NCBI RefSeq assembly: GCF_001816145.1
Contig: NZ_MDZB01000066.1
Coordinates: 1 to 64,000 of the forward strand
Direction: 5' to 3'
DNA: 64,000 bases
Origin: Hymenobacter lapidarius
GTDB taxonomy: Bacteria > Bacteroidota > Bacteroidia > Cytophagales > Hymenobacteraceae
A program made the translations under genes and the position numbers. Shown here one piece after another: positions 44,659 through 51,666 of the stretch (positions are counted from its first letter, which is position 1; each line of letters begins with the position of its first letter). The notes beneath the pieces were generated by a model. The model was not told where the DNA came from and ran no database searches. It saw only the letters and a list, made by a program, of their open reading frames with translations.

Positions 44659-44704
44659 ACAAACAAACAAGGCCAACCCGTATGGATTGGCCTTGTTTGT
44701 TTGT
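44659..44704. terminator. Bidirectional terminator between the rnpB-like fragment and the subtilisin gene
   Basis: ACAAACAAACAAGGCCAA, CCCGTATGGA, TTGGCCTTGTTTGTTTGT: an 18-bp perfect stem. It follows the subtilisin stop (44718) on the minus strand by 13 bp. Confidence 0.85.
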
Positions 44705-44717
44705 TAAAGTTAAACGC

Positions 44718-45938
44718 TTATAGGTGCGCGATGGGGTCGGCGTTGCCGTCCGGGTCGTTTTTAACGGTGCCACTGGTAGTGAAGCTCTTGCCTTTCATTA
44801 GCAGGACGCCAGCCATGTGCGGGGTTGCCATGGAAGTACCGCTGATGGTGTTGTAGCCACCGCTGAGCCAAGTGGACAGCGTGCTTACACCGGGCATGCA
44901 ATAGTCAACGGGCGGGTTACCAAAATTGGAGAATGACGCCCACGTATCGGTGTTATTCATGGCCGAAATGGTGTAGATGTTCGGGCCATTCACACGGGCC
45001 GGCGAGTGCAGATTGGAATCGCCGCCGTCGTTACCGGCCGCCAGGGCGAAGAGTACGCCGCCGGCCGAAGCCTTGAGCACCGCGTCGTCGAGGGCCTGCG
45101 AAACGCCGCCGCCCAAGCTCATGTTCGCCGCGTCGCCGACCTTGCCGTTGGCCCCTACGTAGTCCACGCCGGCAATAACCCCGGAGTTGGAACCGCTACC
45201 GCGGGAGTCGAGCACCCGCACGGCCACCACGAAAGCGTTGGCAGCTACACCCACTACGCCAATGGTATTGTTTTTAGCCGCGATGGTGCCCGCTACGTGC
45301 GTGCCGTGGCCGTTGCCATCGTCTGGTGAGGCGTAGTTGGCGCCGCTGGTCAGAAACGACTTGCTGCGGGCCACGTCTACGTTCAGGTCGGGGTGGTCGA
45401 GGTCGATGCCCGTGTCGATAACCCAGGCAGTCCGGCCCGTGCCGTCGGCGGTACCCACGCGGGCAATGCCGTAAGGCGTGGTCTGGGCAGGTTGGGTAGA
45501 ACCCCCGCCGGCTGGTTTGCCCAGCGAAATAATCCGGTCTTGTTCCACGTAGGCCACGCGGGAGTCAGCCCGCAGTTCGTTGGCCTGCGCAGCGGTCAGG
45601 GCCGCAGAGAAGCCTTTCAAGGCGTGGCCGTAGGCAAAGCCAAGCGCCTCAGCACTGGCGCCCCGCGCCCGCAAAATACCCTGGCCTACTGCTTTTACTT
45701 TTCTTACTTTTTCAGTATAAGATTCGCTCTGCCCCACTTCAACTGCTCCGTCCTTCAACACCACAATGTACTGACCAGGAATGGCATCGTCTATTCCCTT
45801 GGCATCGTTGCTCAACGAAACTTCGGGGGCGGCGGGCTGAATGGAGTCGTTGGAGCACGAAGTGAACGTGGCACTGGCAACCAGTGCCGAGGCGCTCAAA
45901 AGCATGGCAAGGCGAACATTGTGTTGTTTCTTCTGCAT
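44718..45938 (-). CDS. S8 family (subtilisin-like) serine peptidase lipoprotein
   Basis: 406 residues. Lipobox SATFTSC near residue 28 predicts a lipoprotein. An I9-type propeptide (IPGQYIVVLKDGAVEVG to about ALKGFSAAL) precedes the peptidase domain with the catalytic triad Asp in AWVIDTGIDLDHPD, His in GNGHGTHVAGTIAAKN and Ser in ISGTSMATPHMAGVLL. The oxyanion Asn is in ALAAGNDGGD. The order and spacing are those of proteinase-K-like enzymes. ATG at 45938 for the lipoprotein signal. It is a secreted or surface protease with a single-gene transcript. Confidence 0.95.
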   Translation of the reverse strand: MQKKQHNVRLAMLLSASALVASATFTSCSNDSIQPAAPEVSLSNDAKGIDDAIPGQYIVVLKDGAVEVGQSESYTEKVRKVKAVGQGILRARGASAEALGFAYGHALKGFSAALTAAQANELRADSRVAYVEQDRIISLGKPAGGGSTQPAQTTPYGIARVGTADGTGRTAWVIDTGIDLDHPDLNVDVARSKSFLTSGANYASPDDGNGHGTHVAGTIAAKNNTIGVVGVAANAFVVAVRVLDSRGSGSNSGVIAGVDYVGANGKVGDAANMSLGGGVSQALDDAVLKASAGGVLFALAAGNDGGDSNLHSPARVNGPNIYTISAMNNTDTWASFSNFGNPPVDYCMPGVSTLSTWLSGGYNTISGTSMATPHMAGVLLMKGKSFTTSGTVKNDPDGNADPIAHL

Positions 45939-46133
45939 TTTGAATTGTGGAAAGTGGGAAAAAATTGGTAAGAAGTTGGCAAAATCATTTGTCAAGGCTT
46001 GTCACCAAAGCAACTGGATAAGCCAGCGCCTACAAGTGCTTATTAGGCTTAAGCAGGTGACTGTGCTAGGCGCAAGGTATGAGTTTTTTGAGTCAATATC
46101 AGTTTGTCGCTTATATTTTTTCATTAAAACCTC

Positions 46134-46160
46134 ATTTGGCATTGATTCTCAATGCCAAAT
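46134..46160. promoter_or_regulatory. Perfect 12-bp palindrome in the gap upstream of rnpB
   Basis: ATTTGGCATTGA, TTC, TCAATGCCAAAT: a perfect hairpin with a 3-nt loop and no T-tail. The surrounding gap 45939-46473 is AT-rich, holds the subtilisin promoter region and shows no gene. The palindrome could be an operator, but no regulator points to it. Confidence 0.4.
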
Positions 46161-46473
46161 CGACCATTTTTCGTCATAAAAGCAATATATTTAACAATTA
46201 TATAAAATTATGTTAATTCAAATTCCTTAATATAACTACGCTTTAAAAATAATTTAATGGTCTTGTTTTTAAATAAGAAATCGGTGGCTTTCTAAGTGTA
46301 TTTGGAACCAGAAACTTCGGTTATTCAAACAACCAACAGATACCGGCTTCGCTAAGTAAGAAAGCCGGTTCGATTGCCAGCAGCAGAAATTTTTACATTT
46401 TTATATTTCACTAATAAACTTATCGGCGCATCTCTCAATTTAGCAGACCATACCCTCTTCCCTGATAAGCCCG

Positions 46474-46481
46474 TATCTTTG
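46474..46481 (+). promoter_or_regulatory. -7 box of the rnpB promoter
   Basis: TATCTTTG, a perfect TAnnTTTG element, 6 bp before the predicted RNase P RNA 5' end. The -33 element is not obvious. Confidence 0.55.
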
Positions 46482-46486
46482 CCCGC

Positions 46487-46942
46487 AGTGATGGGTCGCC
46501 CCACCGCGGCGCTTTCGGGCGACGAGGAAAGTCCGGGCAACGCAGAGCACCCTGCTTCCTAACGGGAAGGACTGGCGCGCATAACGCAACCCAGGACAGC
46601 CAGTGCCACAGAAAATTACCGCCGGACGGTGACTGAGCGACAGAGTAACTGAGTGATATAACACTGCGGCACTCAACCACTCAGTCGCAGCCGGTAAGGG
46701 TGAAAAGGTGCGGTAAGAGCGCACCAGCGGGCGGGTGACCGTCCCGGCTGGGTAAACCTCAGGGGTTGAAAGACCAAATAAGCTGGTACGCCGGCGCTTC
46801 TTCGGAAGCATCGGCACCGGGCGGCTCGTCCGGCGCCAGCGGGTAGGTTGATGGAGCCTTTCCGCAAGGACTGGCCTAGATAAATGGTGGGGACGCGGCT
46901 TCGGCCGCGCACAAAACCCGGCTTACAGACCCATCACCTGAC
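46487..46942 (+). ncRNA. rnpB: RNase P RNA (class A), with an enlarged P12
   Basis: The catalytic RNA that matures tRNA 5' ends. Ends are set by the P1 helix GTGATGGGTC (46488-46497) with GACCCATCAC (46928-46937). Universal blocks are present: GAGGAAAGTCCGGGC, ACAGAAAATTACCGCC, AGGGTGAAAAGGTGCGGTAA GAGCGCACC, TAAACCTC and the 3' AGATAAATGG...ACAAAACCCGGCTTA. Between ACCGCC and GGTAAGGGTG the P12 arm (about 46620-46692) is made of GACTGAG/ACTGAGTGA words and their complements CACTCAACCACTCAGTCGC, the same words as palindromic repeat family C at 60823-60910. Length is about 455 nt. Confidence 0.95.
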
Positions 46943-46946
46943 ATAG

Positions 46947-46979
46947 AAACGGCCGCCCTTGCAGGGGCGGCCGTTTTTT
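46947..46979 (+). terminator. Intrinsic terminator of rnpB
   Basis: AAACGGCCGCCC, TTGCA, GGGGCGGCCGTTTTTT: a strong GC stem with six Ts, 5 bp after the RNA end. Confidence 0.9.
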
Positions 46980-47007
46980 GTTTTATTTTGATTGTAAAAC
47001 GAGAAAC

Positions 47008-47086
47008 CGTCATGCTGAGCGCAGACGAAGCATCTCTACCGCGCCGTCTGGCTCCCCTCTCCTGGGGAGAGGGGCCGGGGGTGAGG
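47008..47086 (+). repeat. Half copies of repeat families A and G side by side
   Basis: CGTCATGCTGAGCGCAGACG AAGCATCTCTACCGC (47008-47043) is the left arm of family A with no right arm. It is followed at about 47048-47086 by CTCCCCTCTCCTGGGGAGAG GGGCCGGGGGTGAGG, a degenerate family G palindrome. Both lie between rnpB and the cytochrome gene. Confidence 0.6.
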
Positions 47087-47113
47087 TTTCGTCCGCACGA
47101 AGCAGCCTCGCGG

Positions 47114-47572
47114 CTACTTCTTATTCGCCGCCCGCACGACTTTCACTTCCGCTGCTTTCACGGCGGTGGCTTTGTTGCCGAAGCTGTTGCGCACGTAGGT
47201 GAGCACGTCGGCAATTTGCTGGTCGGTGAGGTAGTCGAAGGCGGGCATCACGTTGGCGTACCGCTCCCCGTCGATTTCCACGCCCTGCATGCCGTTAAGT
47301 AGCACTTTCACGAGCGGGGTTTTGTCGCCCAGCACCCAGGTTGTTTGGGTCAGGGGCGCGTTCATACGGTCTACGCCGCCGCCGTCGGCCTGGTGGCAGC
47401 TCAGGCAATTCTGTGCATACAGGGTTTTGCCCAGTGCCAGCGAAGCGGCGGGGATGCCAGCCGCAGCCGGTTTAGCCGCGGGCTTGGCTTTGGCAACGGG
47501 TTTCTTTTGGGCGGCGGCCGGCATGGCTGCCCACACTAGCGCGCCCAAAACGAACATTATTTGCTTCATCAA
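47114..47572 (-). CDS. Periplasmic c-type cytochrome
   Basis: 152 residues with a signal peptide (MMKQIMFVLGALVWAAMPAAAQ) and a Lys/Pro/Ala-rich linker. One class I cytochrome c domain follows with the heme-attachment motif CLSCH near residue 55 and the likely axial Met in YANVMPAFDYLTDQQIADVL. It follows the sugar dehydrogenase gene by 5 bp on the minus strand and is very likely its electron acceptor. Confidence 0.92.
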   Translation of the reverse strand: MMKQIMFVLGALVWAAMPAAAQKKPVAKAKPAAKPAAAGIPAASLALGKTLYAQNCLSCHQADGGGVDRMNAPLTQTTWVLGDKTPLVKVLLNGMQGVEIDGERYANVMPAFDYLTDQQIADVLTYVRNSFGNKATAVKAAEVKVVRAANKK

Positions 47573-47577
47573 ACGAG

Positions 47578-48861
47578 TTATTTCTTAGCGTACACAATCC
47601 GGTAGATGGAGCCCTGCTTGTCGTCGGTGACGTAGAGCGAGCCGTCGGTGCCCTGGGCCAGGCCGCACGGCTTGTGGTCGGGGCGGCCGGCGTTGGCCTT
47701 TTCCGGCGTGCCGGCGAAGTTGTCCGCAAACACCTCATACGGCCCGGCAGGCTTGCCGTTCTTGAACGGCTGGAACACCACATAATAGCCCTTCTGGGGC
47801 TCGGGCGCGCGGTTCCAGGAGCCGTGAAAGGCAATAAAAGCGCCGTTGCGGTACTTCTCCGGGAACATGGTGCCGGTGTAGAACAGTAGGGCGTTGGGGG
47901 CGGTGTGGGCGGGATAGGCCATGGCCGGCGCCAGGTAGCTGCCGGTCGATACTTTTTTGCCGTCGCCGCCGTATTCGGGCGACACCATTATTTTGTTCTT
48001 AGCGGGGTCGAAATAGGTGTAGGGCCAGCCGGCGTTATCGCCCTTGTTGAGGGCGTACAGGCACTCGGCCGGCAGTTCCGCCGATTCCTTGCTGTCGTAG
48101 AGCTCGGGGAAGTTGTCGTGCAGTTGGTCGCGGCCGTGCTGCATCACAAACAGCTGGTTGCTCTGGGCGTTCCAGTCCAGGCCCACTACGTTGCGCAGGC
48201 CGGTGGCGTAGCGCGTGCCGTCGCCGTAGGTCTGGTTGAGCTTGTCGGCCCGGAACTGCCAGATGCCGCCGGCCGAGTCCAGGATGGGGCAATTGGGCCG
48301 GCCCATGGAGCCCTTCTGCCGGTCTTTCACCTGGCAGGAGTTGGCGTAGGCCCCCACGTTCACGTAGATGTTGCCCGCCTGGTCCAGGGTAATAGACTTG
48401 CTCTCGTGCTGCTGCCGGTTGAGCAGGCCCGTGATGACTTTTTCGGGCTGGGTGGGGTTGGTCACTTCGCCCTTGGCGTTGAGCTTGTAGCGAAACACCT
48501 CCTCATCGGAAGAGGCATACAGGTAGTCTTTGGTGCTGTAGATGCCCGTGCCGCCGTAGTTGCCGAAGCCGGCCACGACGGTGGCTTTGCCGGTGCCGCC
48601 CTCGCGCAGCTGCAAAATACCCTGGCCCTCCTTGGTGGGCCGGTTCAGCTTCACGAAAATAGTGCCCTGGGGCGTCACGGTAATGTGCCGGGCGCGGGTG
48701 CCGGTGTCGGCCACTTTCAGGGCGCCGAAGCCGGCGGGCAACTTAAGCCCGGCATTGTCGGCGTCGGCTACTATTTTATACTCGTTTTTCAGAGCGAATA
48801 AGGACAGGCTGCCGACTACGGCCGTCGAAAGTAGGAGGTACCGGCTGGTGGCGCTTTTCAT
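47578..48861 (-). CDS. PQQ-dependent sugar dehydrogenase (sorbosone/glucose dehydrogenase type)
   Basis: 427 residues. A membrane-anchor or signal stretch (YLLLSTAVVGSLSLFALK) is followed by a six-bladed beta-propeller: LKLPAGFGALKVADTGTRAR, HITVTPQGTIFVKLN, RYATGLRNVVGLDWNAQSNQ, QHGRDQLHDNFPELYD, FIAFHGSWNRAPEPQKGYYV and CGLAQGTDGSLYVTDDKQGS. The GSWNR and QHGRD segments are typical of soluble PQQ glucose or sorbosone dehydrogenases. It oxidises an unknown sugar or aldehyde in the periplasm and passes electrons to the co-transcribed cytochrome. ATG at 48861; the longer frame lacks homology. Confidence 0.9.
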   Translation of the reverse strand: MKSATSRYLLLSTAVVGSLSLFALKNEYKIVADADNAGLKLPAGFGALKVADTGTRARHITVTPQGTIFVKLNRPTKEGQGILQLREGGTGKATVVAGFGNYGGTGIYSTKDYLYASSDEEVFRYKLNAKGEVTNPTQPEKVITGLLNRQQHESKSITLDQAGNIYVNVGAYANSCQVKDRQKGSMGRPNCPILDSAGGIWQFRADKLNQTYGDGTRYATGLRNVVGLDWNAQSNQLFVMQHGRDQLHDNFPELYDSKESAELPAECLYALNKGDNAGWPYTYFDPAKNKIMVSPEYGGDGKKVSTGSYLAPAMAYPAHTAPNALLFYTGTMFPEKYRNGAFIAFHGSWNRAPEPQKGYYVVFQPFKNGKPAGPYEVFADNFAGTPEKANAGRPDHKPCGLAQGTDGSLYVTDDKQGSIYRIVYAKK

Positions 48862-49133
48862 GAATGAAATGGTTCGGTTTATACTGAAGAGAGGGAACGA
48901 CGGGCGAGCAGGAACAGTGCGCTGCGGTGTCGCGTTTGAAACTGATTTTTTGCCGGCTGCCATAACATTGTGGCGGCCCAAGTGTGCCACTTGCGCGCAA
49001 AGGCCTAACCCGAGCACCAGGTAAATGATTGGCGAAGATAATAACTACCCGCGCAGGCCACCGCGCGCCTAACGCGAACCGGGGTCGGGCTGCTATTCGT
49101 TACTTTCGGCCCCGACTTACTATCCCCGTTTCT

Positions 49134-50297
49134 ATGCCCCGTATCCTCATCATCGACGACGAACGCGCCATTCGGCACACCCTGAAGGAAATCCTCGAAT
49201 TCGAAAGCTACACCGTGGACCAGGCCGAAGACGGCCCCGCCGGCCTCGATATGCTGATTCAGCAGAAGTACGACGTGGTGCTCTGCGACATCAAAATGCC
49301 CAAAATGGACGGTCTCGAAGTCCTCACCCGCGCCCAGGCCATGGGCACCGACGCGGCCTTCATCATGGTATCGGCCCACGGCAGCATCGACACGGCCGTG
49401 GAAGCCACCAAAAAAGGAGCCTACGACTTCCTCTCCAAGCCCCCGGACCTCAACCGCCTGCTGGTGACCGTGCGCAACGCCCTGGACCGCACCAAGCTGG
49501 TGAGCGAAACCAAAACCCTCAAAAAGAAGCTCTCCGTCGCCAAAGGCTCGTCCATGGTGGGTTCGTCGGCGGCACTGGGTGCCGTGCGCAAAGCCATTGA
49601 AAAGGTGGCCCCCACCGACGCCCGCGTGCTGATAACAGGCCCCAACGGCGCCGGTAAGGAGATGGTAGCCCGCCAGCTGCACGAACTCAGCAACCGCGCC
49701 CAGGGCCCCATGGTGGAGGTAAACTGCGCCGCCATTCCCTCGGAGCTGATTGAGAGTGAGCTGTTCGGCCACGAAAAAGGCTCCTTCACCTCGGCCGTGA
49801 AGCAGCGCATCGGCAAGTTTGAGCAGGCCGACGGCGGCACGCTGTTCCTGGACGAAATCGGCGACATGAGCCTCTCGGCCCAGGCCAAGGTGCTGCGGGC
49901 ACTGCAGGAGAGCAAAATCACCCGCGTGGGCGGCGAAAAGGAAATTTCGGTAAACGTGCGCGTGCTCGCCGCCACCAACAAGGACCTGATGCAGGAAATC
50001 GCGGACAAAAACTTCCGCGAAGACCTCTACCACCGCCTCTCGGTTATTCTAATTCAGGTGCCCTCGCTCAACGACCGCCGCGACGACGTGCCCGAGCTGA
50101 TTGAGAAGTTCCTCAACGACATCGCCGCAGATTACGGCAACAAGCCCAAGAAGATTGACGCCGCCGCCCTCACCTACCTCAAAGACCTGGACTGGCGCGG
50201 CAACATCCGCGAGCTACGCAACGTGGTGGAACGCCTCGTGATTATGAGCGACGACGTGATTTCCGAAGGCGACGCAAAAGCGTTTGCGGGGAAGTAG
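49134..50297 (+). CDS. NtrC-type sigma-54 response regulator without a DNA-binding domain
   Basis: 387 residues. Receiver domain 1-120: RILIIDDERAIRHTL (acidic pair), phospho-acceptor Asp in VVLCDIKMPKMDG, KPPDLNRLLV. AAA+ domain about 140-365: Walker A in ITGPNGAGKEMVARQLHE, Walker B in GGTLFLDEIGDMSL, and sensor RDDVPELIEKFLNDIAADYG. The sigma-54 contact loop, GAFTGA in most members, reads GSFTSA. The chain ends at DVISEGDAKAFAGK, just where the Fis-type helix-turn-helix would begin, so it cannot bind DNA in the usual way. No sensor kinase gene is adjacent. ATG at 49134. Confidence 0.92.
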   Translation: MPRILIIDDERAIRHTLKEILEFESYTVDQAEDGPAGLDMLIQQKYDVVLCDIKMPKMDGLEVLTRAQAMGTDAAFIMVSAHGSIDTAVEATKKGAYDFLSKPPDLNRLLVTVRNALDRTKLVSETKTLKKKLSVAKGSSMVGSSAALGAVRKAIEKVAPTDARVLITGPNGAGKEMVARQLHELSNRAQGPMVEVNCAAIPSELIESELFGHEKGSFTSAVKQRIGKFEQADGGTLFLDEIGDMSLSAQAKVLRALQESKITRVGGEKEISVNVRVLAATNKDLMQEIADKNFREDLYHRLSVILIQVPSLNDRRDDVPELIEKFLNDIAADYGNKPKKIDAAALTYLKDLDWRGNIRELRNVVERLVIMSDDVISEGDAKAFAGK

Positions 50298-50324
50298 AAA
50301 GCTTTCTCCATAGTTATCAGGCCA

Positions 50325-50372
50325 TAAAAAAGGCAGCAGCAGAATCGGTTGATTCTGCTGCTGCCTTTTTTA
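50325..50372. terminator. Terminator after the response regulator
   Basis: AAAAAAGGCAGCAGCAGAATC, GGT, TGATTCTGCTGCTGCCTTTTTT (written from overlapping halves AAAAAAGGCAGCAGCAG and CTGCTGCTGCCTTTTTT): a perfect stem of about 21 bp with T-tails on both strands. Confidence 0.9.
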
Positions 50373-50387
50373 AAATAGTGCAGTCAA

Positions 50388-50516
50388 CGGTTCTCGGCTT
50401 GGCGAAGGATGCGGTTTTTACCACAAATATTGATGCGGAGAACCAATGTTTGATTAACCACAAATATGTCTGCGGAGCACTGAACCGCCACTTTCGCCAA
50501 GCCGCTGTTATGCCCA
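50388..50516 (-). other. attC-like recombination site
   Basis: Arms CGGCTTGGCGAA (50395-50406) and TTCGCCAAGCCG (50493-50504) are a perfect 12-bp inverted repeat, with a second nested pair GCGGTT/AACCGC. Outside is GTTATGCCCA (50507-50516), whose inverse TGGGCATAAC recurs at 51558-51567 at the far end of the gene. The centre holds an imperfect direct repeat CCACAAATATNNNTGCGGAG. Total about 129 bp, within the range of attC sites (roughly 57-141 bp). The core triplet GTT is present, but the 7-bp core does not match GTTRRRY exactly. Confidence 0.5.
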
Positions 50517-50528
50517 GTGGTTCTTTTC

Positions 50529-51137
50529 TTAGGATGGTATGTTGTTATCCTTGCAATAGTTCTCTACTTCTGTATCGTTTGCGAAATAGTCGTCACAAAT
50601 TTCGTCAAGTTCTTTTTCTGTCGATTTATAATAGCGGTCTGCTGCCGTCATTAGTTTTTCCGTCTGCTCAATGAATTTTTCAAATTCTTTATTGATTTTG
50701 CAAAGTTTGTCAATTGTTTTGAAATCCAAATTGCGAAATTTTGCAGGGAACAAAATTTTGCTTTGATATGGATTTGCATTTAGTTCAATCACACCAATTC
50801 CAAATGATTGATTTAGTCGTTCCATTTCTTCCGTCAAACTATCGCTGAATTCAAATGCAACTAAGTAACCGTAGTTAGCCCAACTTGAATTTGAAACTGC
50901 CTGAAAAAATGCCTTTTTAAGTTCGCTGTCGTTATTAATTTCCTTTTTAATTTCGTAAGAACTTAGTTTAAATGTGTCAACACGATTTATAGATTTTAAA
51001 AAGTTTTGACTGGCTTTGGTCTGCAAGTTCAGAAATTTAATTCCAACCACATCGGGGTGCGTCCAGATTTGATTATTGTCCTTACCGTTCGATTGTTCGT
51101 GAAAAATTGTCTTTGAGTAAATGCCTGTACTTTTCAA
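50529..51137 (-). pseudogene. HrgA-like protein, C-terminal part
   Basis: 202 codons beginning MKSTGIYSKTIFHEQSNGKD and continuing with WTHPDVVGIKFLNLQTKASQ, SSWANYGYLVAFEFSDSLTE and GIGVIELNANPYQSKIL, which resembles the C-terminal part of COG2958/HrgA proteins found near restriction systems. It has a different frame from the upstream half because of a 26-bp tandem duplication at 51112-51163. Without that copy the two halves form one frame of 320 residues. Low GC. Confidence 0.6.
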
Positions 51138-51163
51138 TTTGAGTAAATGCCTGTACTTTTCAA
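51112..51163. repeat. Exact 26-bp tandem duplication splitting the cassette gene
   Basis: TTTGAGTAAATGCCTGTACT TTTCAA occurs twice in direct succession (51112-51137 and 51138-51163). 26 is not a multiple of three, so the copy shifts the frame. 989 nt minus 26 is 963, exactly 321 codons. Confidence 0.9.
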
Positions 51164-51517
51164 GTAACTACTTAAAAGCTTATGCAAGTCTCTTTCGTTA
51201 TAGGTTTTGGTTTTGTCCACCTTAACCACTGTAGCTATTGTTGTTTCTGTCGCCCCGATTAAGATATCAATGCCAATGTTTTGCTCGTTTTTTGCCAAAT
51301 AATATGAGTAAGTCCCACCGTCTTGTTTAATTCGTTTTACTCTGGTGTCACCGTTACGAATGAAATCACCAAGTGAAGCCGAAACTGTCGAACCAGGTGT
51401 TTTACCAGCACCAAAGTCAAAATACTTTTGTGCAACTACATGATTTAAAACTTCGGAATAATTTGTTAGTCCACCGATGTCTTCTAAACTTTTTATTATT
51501 GCTTCCTTTAATGTCAT
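51134..51517 (-). CDS. HrgA-like protein, N-terminal part with HARE-HTH domain
   Basis: 127 residues. MTLKEAIIKSLEDIGGLTNY, SEVLNHVVAQKYFDFGAGKT and VSASLGDFIRNGDTRVKRI form a winged-helix HARE-HTH-type domain, as in the starts of HrgA and other restriction or chromatin-linked proteins. A short middle part ends in NERDLHKLLSSYLKSTGIYS, where the 26-bp duplication brings in a stop. HrgA in Helicobacter pylori replaces a type II restriction gene; a role in restriction or defence is only an analogy. The domain is complete and the piece could still be made. Confidence 0.6.
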   Translation of the reverse strand: MTLKEAIIKSLEDIGGLTNYSEVLNHVVAQKYFDFGAGKTPGSTVSASLGDFIRNGDTRVKRIKQDGGTYSYYLAKNEQNIGIDILIGATETTIATVVKVDKTKTYNERDLHKLLSSYLKSTGIYSN

Positions 51518-51666
51518 TATCTGTTCTTTTTTATGTTCGTGTTGGTAGTCCTACCGTTGGGCATAACTCCTGTATTCCCCAAACTCCGACTGTGTAACTT
51601 TCGGGAAGCAGTCTACCGTCGGCTGGGTTTACGAAACAAGGTAATGCAATATCCCCCTGCCAGCAA

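Larger units (their letters stand above)
50388..51566 (-). mobile_element. Integron-like gene cassette carrying a broken HrgA-like gene
   Basis: A 1179-bp AT-rich segment. On the minus strand it would begin at TTATGCCCA (after G at 51567), carry one gene close to the start, and end in an attC-like hairpin whose first arm is TGGGCATAAC, the inverse of the cassette start, finishing at G (50388) before TT. That is the form of a cassette inserted by G/TT recombination. Precise excision would rejoin ...CAGGAG to TTGACTGC.... No integrase gene is in the window. The base composition differs sharply from the flanks. Confidence 0.5.

Noticed and set aside
46440..46817. Minus-strand open frame of 125 codons over rnpB
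   Set aside because: Overlaps the RNase P RNA core on the other strand and has no family similarity.
50378..50674. Plus-strand frame of 98 codons over the attC-like site
   Set aside because: Runs through the inverted repeat and antisense to the cassette gene; no coding character.
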